Shown in pieces: positions 37,364-45,597 of a stretch of DNA of 64,000 bases. The notes beneath the pieces are model-generated. The model was not told the DNA's origin. It did no database searches and was given only the letters and a program-made list of their open reading frames with translations. The DNA is taken from the NCBI RefSeq assembly GCF_011302055.1, contig NZ_CP049871.1, forward strand, positions 206,501-270,500, written 5' to 3'. This DNA is from Sphingomonas sinipercae (lineage in GTDB: Bacteria > Pseudomonadota > Alphaproteobacteria > Sphingomonadales > Sphingomonadaceae). Both the position numbers and the translations under genes were made by a program. Every line of letters starts with the position of its first letter. The first letter of the stretch is position 1.

Positions 37364-38029
37364 ATGATCTCCGGGCTCAGCTTTTCCAGCGTCTTCACCG
37401 CCGGCGGGATGGTCAAGCTTGGCCAGATCGTCGTCGGCGACCTGACGATGGCCGGCGACAATGTCGTCATCATGGGATCGCTCGCCTCCGGCCTTCCGGA
37501 AAAGGATCGCCGCCGGGTGCTGATGCTTGGCGTTGGCATGGCGCTGGCCTTCCTGATCACCTTCGCCGTGATGGCGACGCAGCTGCTCAAGATTACCGGC
37601 CTGGTGTTCGCCGGCGGCCTGCTTTTGCTGTGGGTCGCCTACAATCTGTTCAAGGAACTTCACCCCACGCAGGCGGTCGTTTGCGACGATCCCGACACCG
37701 AAGCGGTCGAAGGCCCGCCGCGCACCAAGACCTTCCTCCAGGCGGCGGTGCAGATCGCCATTGCCGACCTCAGCATGAGCCTCGACAACGTCCTGCTCGT
37801 CGCGTCCATCGCCCGCGAGAATCCGGCGCTGCTGATCATCGGCCTGACCTTCTCGGTGCTGTTCATGGGCTTTGCCGCCAATTACGTCGCCCGGCTGATC
37901 CAGCGCTATCACTGGATCAATTACATCGGCCTGGTCGTCATCCTCTACGTCGCTGCGACGATGATTTACGAAGGCTGGGTCGGCGGAGAGCATGTGTTGG
38001 GCTTGAGGCAGGTGGTCGGAGTCGGCTAG
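37364..38029 (+). CDS. TerC family integral membrane protein (first of a tandem pair)
   Basis: A 221-residue protein with seven or so membrane helices. The two family Asp motifs are present: GDLTMAGDNVVIMG near 25-38 and ADLSMSLDNVLLVA near 135-148. TerC/YjbE relatives export manganese or metallate other membrane proteins. It starts 24 bases after rho and is followed 30 bases later by a second TerC gene, so both may be read from the rho promoter. Confidence 0.88.
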   Translation: MISGLSFSSVFTAGGMVKLGQIVVGDLTMAGDNVVIMGSLASGLPEKDRRRVLMLGVGMALAFLITFAVMATQLLKITGLVFAGGLLLLWVAYNLFKELHPTQAVVCDDPDTEAVEGPPRTKTFLQAAVQIAIADLSMSLDNVLLVASIARENPALLIIGLTFSVLFMGFAANYVARLIQRYHWINYIGLVVILYVAATMIYEGWVGGEHVLGLRQVVGVG

Positions 38030-38059
38030 CGCCTTGCCGGAGACGACAAAGGAACGCCG

Positions 38060-38773
38060 GTGCTTGAGACTTTGCTGACGACGCTTGCCGCCGCCCCTGC
38101 GAGCGCAGGCATGTGGGACGCGATCGTCCACGATTTCTCCAACATCACCGAGCCGGCGGCCTTCGCCGCTTTCCTCCAGGTCCTGATGATCGACCTGGTG
38201 CTGGCCGGCGACAATGCGATCGTGGTCGGCGCCCTGGCCGCGGGCCTGACGATGGAGCAGCGCCGCAAAGTCATCCTGATTGGCGTCATGGCGGCATTGG
38301 TGCTCCGGGTGCTCTTCGCGCTCGTGGTGACCCAGTTGCTGCAGATCATCGGGCTGATCCTGGTCGGCGGCCTACTGCTGCTGTGGGTGGCGTGGCGCAT
38401 GTGGCGGGAGCTTCGCCACGCCGGTGAATCCCCGGGCTCCGACGAAATCGCCGGCGACGAACATTCGGGCCTCAAGCCCGCCAAGAGCTTTGCCGCCGCC
38501 GTCTGGGCCGTCGCCATCGCCGATGTCAGCATGAGCCTCGACAACGTCCTTGCCGTGGCGGGGGCCGCGCGCGACCACCCCGGCATCCTCATCGTCGGCC
38601 TGGTGATCGCGGTCGCGCTGATGGGCCTCGCGGCGAATGTCATCGCCAAATATATCGAGCGCTACCGCTGGATCGCCTACGTCGGGCTGGTCGTCATCGT
38701 CTACGTCGCGTTCAAGATGATCTACGACGGCTGGGTCCATCCCGATGTCGGGGTTGGCCGGCTGTTCGGCTGA
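38060..38773 (+). CDS. TerC family integral membrane protein (second of a tandem pair)
   Basis: A 237-residue paralogue of the preceding protein, with MIDLVLAGDNAIVVGAL near 43-59 and ADVSMSLDNVLAVAGAA near 154-170, plus the same closing helix pattern YIERYRWIAYVGLVVIVYVA. The start is GTG at 38060, preceded by AAAGGAA. The central linker differs from its neighbour. The pair probably forms a heteromeric or duplicated transporter; the metal is unknown. The mnmE GTG start lies 11 bases after the stop. Confidence 0.88.
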   Translation: MLETLLTTLAAAPASAGMWDAIVHDFSNITEPAAFAAFLQVLMIDLVLAGDNAIVVGALAAGLTMEQRRKVILIGVMAALVLRVLFALVVTQLLQIIGLILVGGLLLLWVAWRMWRELRHAGESPGSDEIAGDEHSGLKPAKSFAAAVWAVAIADVSMSLDNVLAVAGAARDHPGILIVGLVIAVALMGLAANVIAKYIERYRWIAYVGLVVIVYVAFKMIYDGWVHPDVGVGRLFG

Positions 38774-38783
38774 CGCGGAGGCG

Positions 38784-40058
38784 GTGCACGACACGATCTT
38801 CGCGCTGTCGAGCGGTCGTCCGCCGGCGGCCATCGCGGTCATCAGGATCAGCGGGCCGAGCGCCCATGCCAGTGCGGCAAGGCTGGCCGGGGAGCTGCCG
38901 CCCGCCCGCCACGCCGCGGTCCGCGAGCTGCGCGGCGACGACGGCGAGCTGCTCGATGAAGCGCTGCTCCTGCGCTTCGATGGCCCGGCAAGCGCGACGG
39001 GCGAGGATCTGGTCGAGCTTCACTGCCACGGCGGCCGGGCGGTCGTCGACGTCGTCCTGGGCGCACTCGCTCGGCACGACGACCTGCGCGAAGCCCGTCC
39101 CGGCGAGTTCACGCGGCGAGCGTTCGAGAATGGCAGGATCGACCTCACCGCCGCCGAAGGCCTGGCCGACCTCCTCGAAGCCGAGACTCAGAGCCAGCGC
39201 CGCGCCGCGCTGCTTCTCGCCGACGGTCATCTCAGCCGCCAGATCGAGGCATGGCAGGCGCGGCTGCTGCAGCTTTCGGCTCGCGCCGAAGCGGCAATCG
39301 ATTATGTCGATGAGGATAGCGTCGATGCGGACCCGGCAATCGCGGCCGACGCGCAAGCGCTCGTTGGTGAGCTTGACGCATGGCTTGCCCGGGCCACTGC
39401 CGAGCCGCTGCGGGACGGCGTCTTGGTCGTTATCGCCGGCCCACCAAATGCTGGAAAGTCCAGCCTTCTCAATGTGATAGTCGGTTCCGAGCGGGCGATT
39501 GTTAGCGATTCCCCGGGCACGACCCGTGACCATATCGAAGTGGCGATGGCGCTCGACGGGGTGCCGCTGCGGCTGACCGACACCGCCGGCATCCGCGAAG
39601 CCGAAGGGGTGGAGGGGATCGGGGTTGCACGAGCCCACCGGCTGGTCGATGCCGCGGACATTCTTCTTTGGCTGGGCGAAGTTGCGGACGCCCCGGCACA
39701 TCCTCGGCGCCTCAACGTCCACGCCCGCGCCGATCTCCCGGACCGCCGGCGCGCACCCGCTGGATCCCTCGCCGTCTCCTCCGTCACTGGCGAGGGAATT
39801 TCCGAGTTGCTTGTCCAAGTGACGCAAATCGCCCGTCAAATGCTGCCCGGCGAGGGCGAGGTCGCGCTCAATCGCCGTCAGCGGGCGTGCCTGGCCGCGG
39901 CGCGTGATGACCTTGCCTTGCTTGAGGGCACGAGCGACTCGGCGGTGGTGGCGAACTGTCTTCGCTCGGCCCGGTCGGCGTTTGATCGCTTGACCGGTCG
40001 CGCCGGGGTTGAAGACATGCTCGACGCCTTGTTCGGTCGCTTCTGCCTTGGGAAATAG
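38784..40058 (+). CDS. mnmE: tRNA uridine-5-carboxymethylaminomethyl(34) synthesis GTPase MnmE
   Basis: With MnmG it modifies U34 of tRNAs. 424 residues from the GTG at 38784, preceded by GGAGG; an ATG at 38745 lies inside the terC gene. N-terminal folate-binding domain with HDTIFALSSGRPPAAIAVIRISG, a helical domain, an inserted G domain with P-loop GPPNAGKSS near 217-225, GTTRD, DTAGI, and the catalytic C-terminal FCLGK (CxGK). The G4 motif, normally NKxD, reads ARAD in NVHARADL. A parS-type site lies 14 bases after the stop. Confidence 0.93.
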   Translation: MHDTIFALSSGRPPAAIAVIRISGPSAHASAARLAGELPPARHAAVRELRGDDGELLDEALLLRFDGPASATGEDLVELHCHGGRAVVDVVLGALARHDDLREARPGEFTRRAFENGRIDLTAAEGLADLLEAETQSQRRAALLLADGHLSRQIEAWQARLLQLSARAEAAIDYVDEDSVDADPAIAADAQALVGELDAWLARATAEPLRDGVLVVIAGPPNAGKSSLLNVIVGSERAIVSDSPGTTRDHIEVAMALDGVPLRLTDTAGIREAEGVEGIGVARAHRLVDAADILLWLGEVADAPAHPRRLNVHARADLPDRRRAPAGSLAVSSVTGEGISELLVQVTQIARQMLPGEGEVALNRRQRACLAAARDDLALLEGTSDSAVVANCLRSARSAFDRLTGRAGVEDMLDALFGRFCLGK

Positions 40059-40071
40059 CAGATGCCCGTGA

Positions 40072-40087
40072 TGTTTCACGTGGAACA
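40072..40087. other. parS-type site 1 (ParB binding)
   Basis: TGTTTCACGTGGAACA, one mismatch from the parS palindrome TGTTTCACGTGAAACA. It lies in the gap between mnmE and mnmG, about 5.7 kb from the candidate oriC and upstream of parAB. Confidence 0.85.
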
Positions 40088-40129
40088 CCGACTTTGACCG
40101 CAGGCCCCTCTCTGGGCTAACTCCCCGCC

Positions 40130-41806
40130 ATGTTTGACGTTTTGGTCGTTGGCGCGGGTCATGCCGGATGCGAGGCTGCGGCTGCGGCCTCGCGCCGTGG
40201 TGCGCGGGTCGGCCTTGTCACGTTCCGCCGCGAAGACGTCGGCCAGATGTCGTGCAATCCTTCGATCGGTGGCGTCGGCAAGGGACATTTGGTCCGGGAA
40301 TTGGACGTGTTCGACGGCCTGATGGGCCGCGCCGCGGACCGCGCCGCGATCCATCGCCGGATGCTCAACCGCAGCAAGGGCCCGGCTGTGTGGGGCCCAC
40401 GCGTACAGGCTGACCGGCGGCTCTATCACGAAGCGATGGTCGCATTGCTCGGCGAGAGCGATGTCGAGCTCATCGTTGCCGAAGCCTTGGGCATGACGGC
40501 CAGTGGTGGGGCTGTGACCGCGCTCGAAACCAGTGTCGGGCGGCTCGACTGCCGGAGCCTGGTCATCGCCACCGGTACGTTCCTCGATTCGCGCATGTTC
40601 CTTGGCGAGGAGGTCGTTGTTGGCGGGCGCAGCGGAGAAGGCGCGTCGGTGCCGCTGGCTGACCAGCTTCGCGATCTCGGCCTTGGACAGGGCCGCCTGA
40701 AGACCGGCACGCCGCCACGGCTCGATGGGCGGACCATCGACTGGTCACGCCTGGAGGAGCAGCCGAGCGACGAAGAGCATTGGCTGATGTCGGCGATCGA
40801 TGACGGCGTTCGTCGCCCGCAGCTAGGCTGCGCGATTGCCCGCACCAATGCCGAGACGCATGAGATCATCGAAGCGGCGTTCCACCGGTCGCCGCTGTTC
40901 GCCGGGTCGATCGAAGGTCGCGGCCCTCGTTATTGCCCCTCGATCGAGGATAAGGTGAAGCGCTTCGGCGGACGCGACGGGCACCAGATTTTCCTTGAGC
41001 CCGAAGGCCTCGACGACAGCACCGTCTATCCCAATGGGATTTCGACCTCGCTCCCGCTTGAAGTCCAGCAAGCCTTCGTCCGCAGCGTGGCTGGGCTGGA
41101 TCGAGCGGAGATCGTGCGGCCCGGCTACGCCGTCGAATATGAGTTTGTCGATCCGCGCAAGCTCGATACGACGCTGGAGACGCAGGACATTCGCGGCCTG
41201 TTCCTGGCCGGCCAGATCAACGGCACGACCGGCTACGAAGAAGCCGCGGCGCAGGGGCTGGTGGCAGGCCTCAACGCCGCTGCGCGCGCCACCGACTGCG
41301 ATCCCATCCGGTTCGACCGAGGGGAAAGCTACATTGGGGTGATGACCGACGACCTCACCTTGCAGGGTGTAAGCGAGCCGTATCGGATGATGACCGCGCG
41401 CGCCGAATATCGTTTGTCGTTGCGCGCGGACAACGCGGTATCCCGGCTCGGCAGGCAAGCCCTCGCGGCCGGCTGCGTTGGACAAGCTCGCCGGCGCTTG
41501 ATCGAAGATCACTTTGCCACTCGCGAATCTTCAGATTGGCAATCGAGCGAAGAGGCGCAGGCCGACGCACTCTATGCGCCCTATGTCGAAAGGCAGCGGC
41601 GTGAGTGGGCGGCGGTTCGTGCCGACGCCCAACTGTGGCTCGGCCACCGCGTCGACTACGCTGCCGTCCCCGGTCTTTCCGCCGAGATGATTGAGCGACT
41701 GACCACGGCGCGGCCGGAAAGCCTCGCGCAGGCGTCGCGCCTTGCCGGCATCACGCCCGCGGCGCTTTCGGCGTTGCACGTCGCCGCCTCTCGCTGTGTG
41801 GCATGA
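40130..41806 (+). CDS. mnmG: tRNA uridine-5-carboxymethylaminomethyl(34) synthesis enzyme MnmG
   Basis: FAD-dependent partner of MnmE. Visible: FAD loop VVGAGHAGCEAA, GQMSCNPSIGGVGKGHLVREL, the KTGTPPRLDGRTID segment, YCPSIEDKV, QIFLEPEGL, GQINGTTGYEEAAAQG and C-terminal GLSAEMIERLTTARP-PAALSALH. The protein is only 558 residues against about 610-630 for most MnmG. Roughly 55-60 residues are missing after LRADNAVSRLGRQALAAG, in the helical C-terminal domain. The frame is intact and the end is conserved, so this looks like an internal deletion, not a frameshift. The stop overlaps the rsmG ATG. Confidence 0.94.
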   Translation: MFDVLVVGAGHAGCEAAAAASRRGARVGLVTFRREDVGQMSCNPSIGGVGKGHLVRELDVFDGLMGRAADRAAIHRRMLNRSKGPAVWGPRVQADRRLYHEAMVALLGESDVELIVAEALGMTASGGAVTALETSVGRLDCRSLVIATGTFLDSRMFLGEEVVVGGRSGEGASVPLADQLRDLGLGQGRLKTGTPPRLDGRTIDWSRLEEQPSDEEHWLMSAIDDGVRRPQLGCAIARTNAETHEIIEAAFHRSPLFAGSIEGRGPRYCPSIEDKVKRFGGRDGHQIFLEPEGLDDSTVYPNGISTSLPLEVQQAFVRSVAGLDRAEIVRPGYAVEYEFVDPRKLDTTLETQDIRGLFLAGQINGTTGYEEAAAQGLVAGLNAAARATDCDPIRFDRGESYIGVMTDDLTLQGVSEPYRMMTARAEYRLSLRADNAVSRLGRQALAAGCVGQARRRLIEDHFATRESSDWQSSEEAQADALYAPYVERQRREWAAVRADAQLWLGHRVDYAAVPGLSAEMIERLTTARPESLAQASRLAGITPAALSALHVAASRCVA

Positions 41807-42423
41807 TCGAAGCCCTGTCGGCGGTCGCCGGAAAGCCTGTTTCACGTGAAACACTCAATTCCTTGCGCGCCTACGAGGACATCCTCCGTAGCGAAGCGGG
41901 ACGCCAGAACCTCGTGTCGGCGACCACGCTCGATTCCTTATGGACCCGTCATATTCTGGACTCGGCCCAGCTTGTCGCACTTGAGCCGGCGCCGGGCGCG
42001 TCCTGGGTGGATATCGGCTCGGGAGCGGGCCTCCCGGGAATCGTCATTGCCCTTCTGGTCGACGGCCACATGACCCTGGTCGAGCCGCGGCGGTTGCGCG
42101 CCGACTTCCTCAAACATGCCGTCGCCGAATTGCGACTCGGAGATCGCGTGACGGTAGTGCAGGCCAAAGCGCAGGGCGTTGCCGGCCGGTTCGACACGAT
42201 TACCGGCCGAGCGGTGGCCCCGCTGGACCAATTCCTGTCTTTGTCCACGCACTTGTCCACGAAAAACACCCGCTGGGTCCTGCCGAAGGGTCGGAGCGCC
42301 GAATCGGAACTGGCCGAGGCCGGGACTCGGTGGCAGTGTGAGGCTGAGAGCGTTCCAAGCCGCACGGATCCGGACGCCAGGATCCTGCTGCTGCGGAACG
42401 TCAAGCCAAGGGGCAGGGCATGA
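41803..42423 (+). CDS. rsmG: 16S rRNA (guanine(527)-N(7))-methyltransferase
   Basis: Methylates G527 of 16S rRNA with SAM. 206 residues with VSRETLNSLRAYED, WTRHILDSAQL, and the SAM-binding motif DIGSGAGLPGIV near 69-80, then VEPRRLRADFL. It starts in the ATGA overlap with mnmG and ends in another ATGA with parA. A perfect parS palindrome lies within its first 20 codons (41838-41853) and encodes part of VSRETL. Confidence 0.94.
   Translation: MIEALSAVAGKPVSRETLNSLRAYEDILRSEAGRQNLVSATTLDSLWTRHILDSAQLVALEPAPGASWVDIGSGAGLPGIVIALLVDGHMTLVEPRRLRADFLKHAVAELRLGDRVTVVQAKAQGVAGRFDTITGRAVAPLDQFLSLSTHLSTKNTRWVLPKGRSAESELAEAGTRWQCEAESVPSRTDPDARILLLRNVKPRGRA
41838..41853. other. parS site 2 (ParB binding), inside rsmG
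   Basis: TGTTTCACGTGAAACA, a perfect 16-base match to the universal parS palindrome. It is placed in the 5' coding part of rsmG, 7.4 kb from the candidate oriC and just upstream of parA. Confidence 0.95.
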
Positions 42424-43199
42424 TCCGGGTCGCGGTGGTCAATCAGAAGGGCGGGGTCGGCAAGACGACGACCGCGATCAACCTTGCAACCGCGCTTGCC
42501 GCGATTGGCTGGCGGGTGCTGCTCATCGACCTCGACCCCCAAGGCAACGCCTCGACCGGGCTCGGCGTGCCGCAGTCGAAGCGCGAACGCTCCAGCTACG
42601 ACGTGCTGATCGGCGCGCAGACGGTGCAGGACAGCGTCATCCCAACCCGCGTGCCCCGTCTCGACCTGCTCCCGGCGACGGTCGACCTGTCGGGCGCGGA
42701 GGTCGAAATGGTCGGCCTCGCCGACCGTGCTCACCGGCTGGAGAAAGCACTCGACGCCGCGCCGGGGCGGTGGGACATCTGTTTGATGGACTGCCCGCCG
42801 TCGCTCGGGCTGCTGACGGTCAACGGGCTGGTGGCCGCGCGCCACCTGCTGGTGCCGCTGCAGTGCGAATTCTTTGCCCTCGAAGGCTTGAGCCAGCTGT
42901 TGCAGACGGTCGAGCGAATCCGCGTGTCCTTCAACCCGTCGCTGGCAATCCTGGGAGTAGCGCTGACCATGTTCGACAAGCGTAACCGGCTGTCCCAGGC
43001 GGTCGCCGACGACGTTCGCGCCTGCCTTGGCCAGGCCGTGTTCGAAACGGTGGTGCCGCGCAACGTCCGCCTGTCGGAAGCGCCGAGCCACGGCCTTCCA
43101 GCGCTGATCTACGACCTCAAATGCCCCGGCTCCGAAGCCTATGTGCGGCTTGCCCGGGAGCTGATCCAGCGGCTTCCCCGGCCGGCGGAGGCGGCGTGA
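42420..43199 (+). CDS. parA: Chromosome partitioning ATPase ParA
   Basis: Walker-type ATPase that moves ParB-parS complexes of newly replicated origins. 259 residues with the deviant Walker A NQKGGVGKTTTAIN (two Lys, K10 and K15), the switch LLIDLDPQGNASTGLG, and DICLMDCPPSLGLLTVN. It overlaps rsmG by 4 bases, and its TGA overlaps the parB ATG (TGATG at 43197-43201). The mnmE-mnmG-rsmG-parA-parB order is that of origin-linked partition loci. Confidence 0.96.
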   Translation: MIRVAVVNQKGGVGKTTTAINLATALAAIGWRVLLIDLDPQGNASTGLGVPQSKRERSSYDVLIGAQTVQDSVIPTRVPRLDLLPATVDLSGAEVEMVGLADRAHRLEKALDAAPGRWDICLMDCPPSLGLLTVNGLVAARHLLVPLQCEFFALEGLSQLLQTVERIRVSFNPSLAILGVALTMFDKRNRLSQAVADDVRACLGQAVFETVVPRNVRLSEAPSHGLPALIYDLKCPGSEAYVRLARELIQRLPRPAEAA

Positions 43200-44089
43200 T
43201 GGCCAAGCCAGGCACCGGGCTCGGCCGCGGCCTTTCCGCCCTTCTCGACGAAGCCGTCCGCCCGGCCACCGCAAGCGCGGATGGCGAAAGCCCGGCGAGC
43301 GGCGTTCGCGAGGTGGAAGTTAGCCGGATTCACCCCAATCCCAACCAGCCGCGCACCCAGTTCGACGAGGAAGCGATCGCCGAGCTTGCGGAATCGATCG
43401 CCGAGCGCGGGATCCTGCAGCCGATCCTGGTGCGTCCGCATGGGGCCGAGTTCCAGATTGTGGCCGGCGAGCGGCGCTGGCGAGCCGCGCAAAAGGCGCA
43501 GCTGCACCGGGTCCCGGTCCTCGTCCGCGAGATCGACGATTCGACCGCGGCGGAAATCGCGCTGGTCGAGAATATCCAGCGCAAGGATCTCAACCCGCTG
43601 GAGGAGGCGGAGGGCTACCGCCAGCTGATCGAGCGATACGGGCATACGCAGGATGCGGTCGCGAAATTGGTCCACAAGTCGCGCAGCCACGTCGCCAACC
43701 TGCTGAGATTGCTCGACCTTCCCGACGCTGTTCGCGACCCGCTGTTGCGAGGCGATATCACCATGGGTCACGCGCGGGCGATCGCGGCGGCCGACGATGC
43801 CGAGCGCCTGGTCTCCGAAATCATCAGCAAGGGGCTGTCGGTGCGGCAGGCTGAAGCGCTCGCCAAGAAGGTTCGCCCCGGGGCCGGCGCCGATATCGCC
43901 CGCGCCAGCGCCCGCAACGCCCAACCGGCCGATGCCGATTTGGCCGCGCTCGAGCGCCAGCTCGCCGACATCCTCGGCCTCCGGGTCAAGGTCGCGCACA
44001 ACGGTGCCGGCGGCTCCGTCTCGCTGCACTATAGCAGCCTCGACCAGCTCGACATGATCTGCCAGCGGCTCTCCGGCGAGCCGATCTAG
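43199..44089 (+). CDS. parB: Chromosome partitioning protein ParB
   Basis: CTPase clamp that loads at parS and spreads. 296 residues: N-terminal GLGRGLSALLDE (ParA-stimulating peptide type), the ParB/Srx domain with NPNQPRTQFDEEAIAELAESI and GERRWRAAQ near 90-98, the ENIQRKDLNPLEEAEGY box, an HTH with VAKLVHKSRSHVANLLRLL, and a C-terminal dimerisation segment. Its targets are probably the two parS sites at 40072 and 41838. The stop abuts the stop of the convergent holA gene with no gap. Confidence 0.96.
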   Translation: MAKPGTGLGRGLSALLDEAVRPATASADGESPASGVREVEVSRIHPNPNQPRTQFDEEAIAELAESIAERGILQPILVRPHGAEFQIVAGERRWRAAQKAQLHRVPVLVREIDDSTAAEIALVENIQRKDLNPLEEAEGYRQLIERYGHTQDAVAKLVHKSRSHVANLLRLLDLPDAVRDPLLRGDITMGHARAIAAADDAERLVSEIISKGLSVRQAEALAKKVRPGAGADIARASARNAQPADADLAALERQLADILGLRVKVAHNGAGGSVSLHYSSLDQLDMICQRLSGEPI

Positions 44090-45103
44090 CTACCGGCGTT
44101 GCGCGGTCCGGGCGATCGCAATCAGTTCCTCGCCCAGCGCCTCTACCGGCGGCGGCGAATCGCCGCGCATTAGCGACCGCTCGAGCTCCCCGGCCCGCTC
44201 GGCCACCCGCGCCAGGCGCTTCGAATCCCACTGTCGAAGCATCTTCCCGACCATCGCTTTGTCCTTGAAGAACAAGGCCTTGCCCAGTGACGCCATGGCT
44301 GCGTCGACGCCTTCACCGCTATCAACCCGCGACCGCAGCCGGGCCAGCATCAGCAGCCGCCGCTGCAGCGCGCGCACCAGCGTGATCGCTTCCCCGCCGG
44401 CCGCCGACCGGCTGAGCTCGTCAGCCAGCGTCGCAGTGTCGCCGGCAAGCGCGACGTCGCCTAGCGCGGCCCATTCGCCTTCGCTGCCGACGCCGATTGC
44501 CTCCATCACGTCGCCCGCGACATCCTTGGGCCGCTCCGGCGCTGCGCCCACATAGAGCGCGATCTTGGCCAGCTCGCGGGTGATGACGCCGCGGTCTCCG
44601 CCCGCGCCCGCCGCGATCCGCCCGGCGATGCCGTTGCCGAGCCGAAGCCCTTCGGTCCGCGCCAATTCCTCGACCATCCGCTCCAAATCGCGCTCGTTGA
44701 GCTCGTAGGAGACGTGGGCCAAGGCCAGCGCATGGCTTTCGGCCAGCTTCAGCAGCCGCGAAGTCTTCTTCAACGCGCCCGCCAGCGCGATGACCGGGCT
44801 TTCCACCGCGGCAGCGCCAAGCAGGGCCTCCACCGCATCGGCGATCTCATCCCCGGCCGGCTCGATCCACAGCGCACGCTTGCCCCCGAACATGTCGATC
44901 GCCGCGGCTTCGTCGACCAGCGCCGCGGGGTCCGATTTCACCGCGCCGGCGGCAATCGCGAACTTGTCCGCGCCCATCGCCTTCAGCAGGCGGTCGGCGT
45001 GGCCGCGGGACTGCCCGTCGTCATAGCCGTAGAACAGGTAGAAGCGGGTCTTGCCGTCGGGCGAATCGAGCAGCCGGTCGATGGTCCGGCGGTCGGACTT
45101 CAT
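44090..45103 (-). CDS. holA: DNA polymerase III delta subunit
   Basis: Clamp-loader subunit that opens the beta clamp. 337 residues. The N-terminal text FYLFYGYDDGQSRGHADRLL, the SPVIALAGALKKTSRLLKLAES segment and ELNERDLERMVEELARTEG fit HolA of alphaproteobacteria. The C-terminal helical domain (about 210-330) makes the collar. The ATG overlaps the lptE stop (ATGA). It is the last gene of DUF3576-leuS-lptE-holA. Confidence 0.92.
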   Translation of the reverse strand: MKSDRRTIDRLLDSPDGKTRFYLFYGYDDGQSRGHADRLLKAMGADKFAIAAGAVKSDPAALVDEAAAIDMFGGKRALWIEPAGDEIADAVEALLGAAAVESPVIALAGALKKTSRLLKLAESHALALAHVSYELNERDLERMVEELARTEGLRLGNGIAGRIAAGAGGDRGVITRELAKIALYVGAAPERPKDVAGDVMEAIGVGSEGEWAALGDVALAGDTATLADELSRSAAGGEAITLVRALQRRLLMLARLRSRVDSGEGVDAAMASLGKALFFKDKAMVGKMLRQWDSKRLARVAERAGELERSLMRGDSPPPVEALGEELIAIARTAQRR

Positions 45104-45597
45104 GGCCGGTGCGTGCGCGCGGCGTAGAGGCCAAGGCGGGCGACGATGTCCTCCGCGACCAGCTCCGACAAGCGTTCGGCCGCGGTCTGCTCGGCGGCAA
45201 CGGTCGCATATTCCGAGCTGACGACGTCGATCCCGGCGTCGGACCCGGCGGTGGCGTCGAGCACCACTTGCCCGTTCGAGACGCGCACGAGCTGGTAGCG
45301 GGCCCGCAGGATCCGCCGTTCGCGAGTGACCGCGCGGTCGCCGCGAATGCCAAGGCCGATGATCTGGTCGTCGAGCTCGACGTTGAGCCGATAGGCACCC
45401 GGCGCGGCGCGATTGGCGCCAAGGCGGTCGCGAAGCTTGTTATAGACCAGCCAGCCATTGCGGCCGGGGATCGTCGAAACTTCGACCTGGCCCAGCAGCG
45501 ATGCGACCGGGCCGCCGCTGCCCCCCGCGTAAAGCGGCCGAAGCGCGCAACCGTCGAGCGCGAAGGCGGCCAGCGCGAGGAGCCACAGCCGGGTCAT
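45100..45597 (-). CDS. lptE: LPS-assembly lipoprotein LptE
   Basis: Outer-membrane lipoprotein that plugs LptD and delivers LPS to the cell surface. 165 residues from the ATG at 45597, with lipobox ALDGC (Cys17) at the end of the signal peptide, then LRPLYAGG, typical of alphaproteobacterial LptE. The beta-rich domain includes [12 protein letters not shown] and [13 protein letters not shown]. The ATG overlaps the leuS stop and its TGA overlaps the holA start. The longer open frame upstream lies inside leuS and is not used. Confidence 0.88.
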   Translation of the reverse strand: MTRLWLLALAAFALDGCALRPLYAGGSGGPVASLLGQVEVSTIPGRNGWLVYNKLRDRLGANRAAPGAYRLNVELDDQIIGLGIRGDRAVTRERRILRARYQLVRVSNGQVVLDATAGSDAGIDVVSSEYATVAAEQTAAERLSELVAEDIVARLGLYAARTHRP

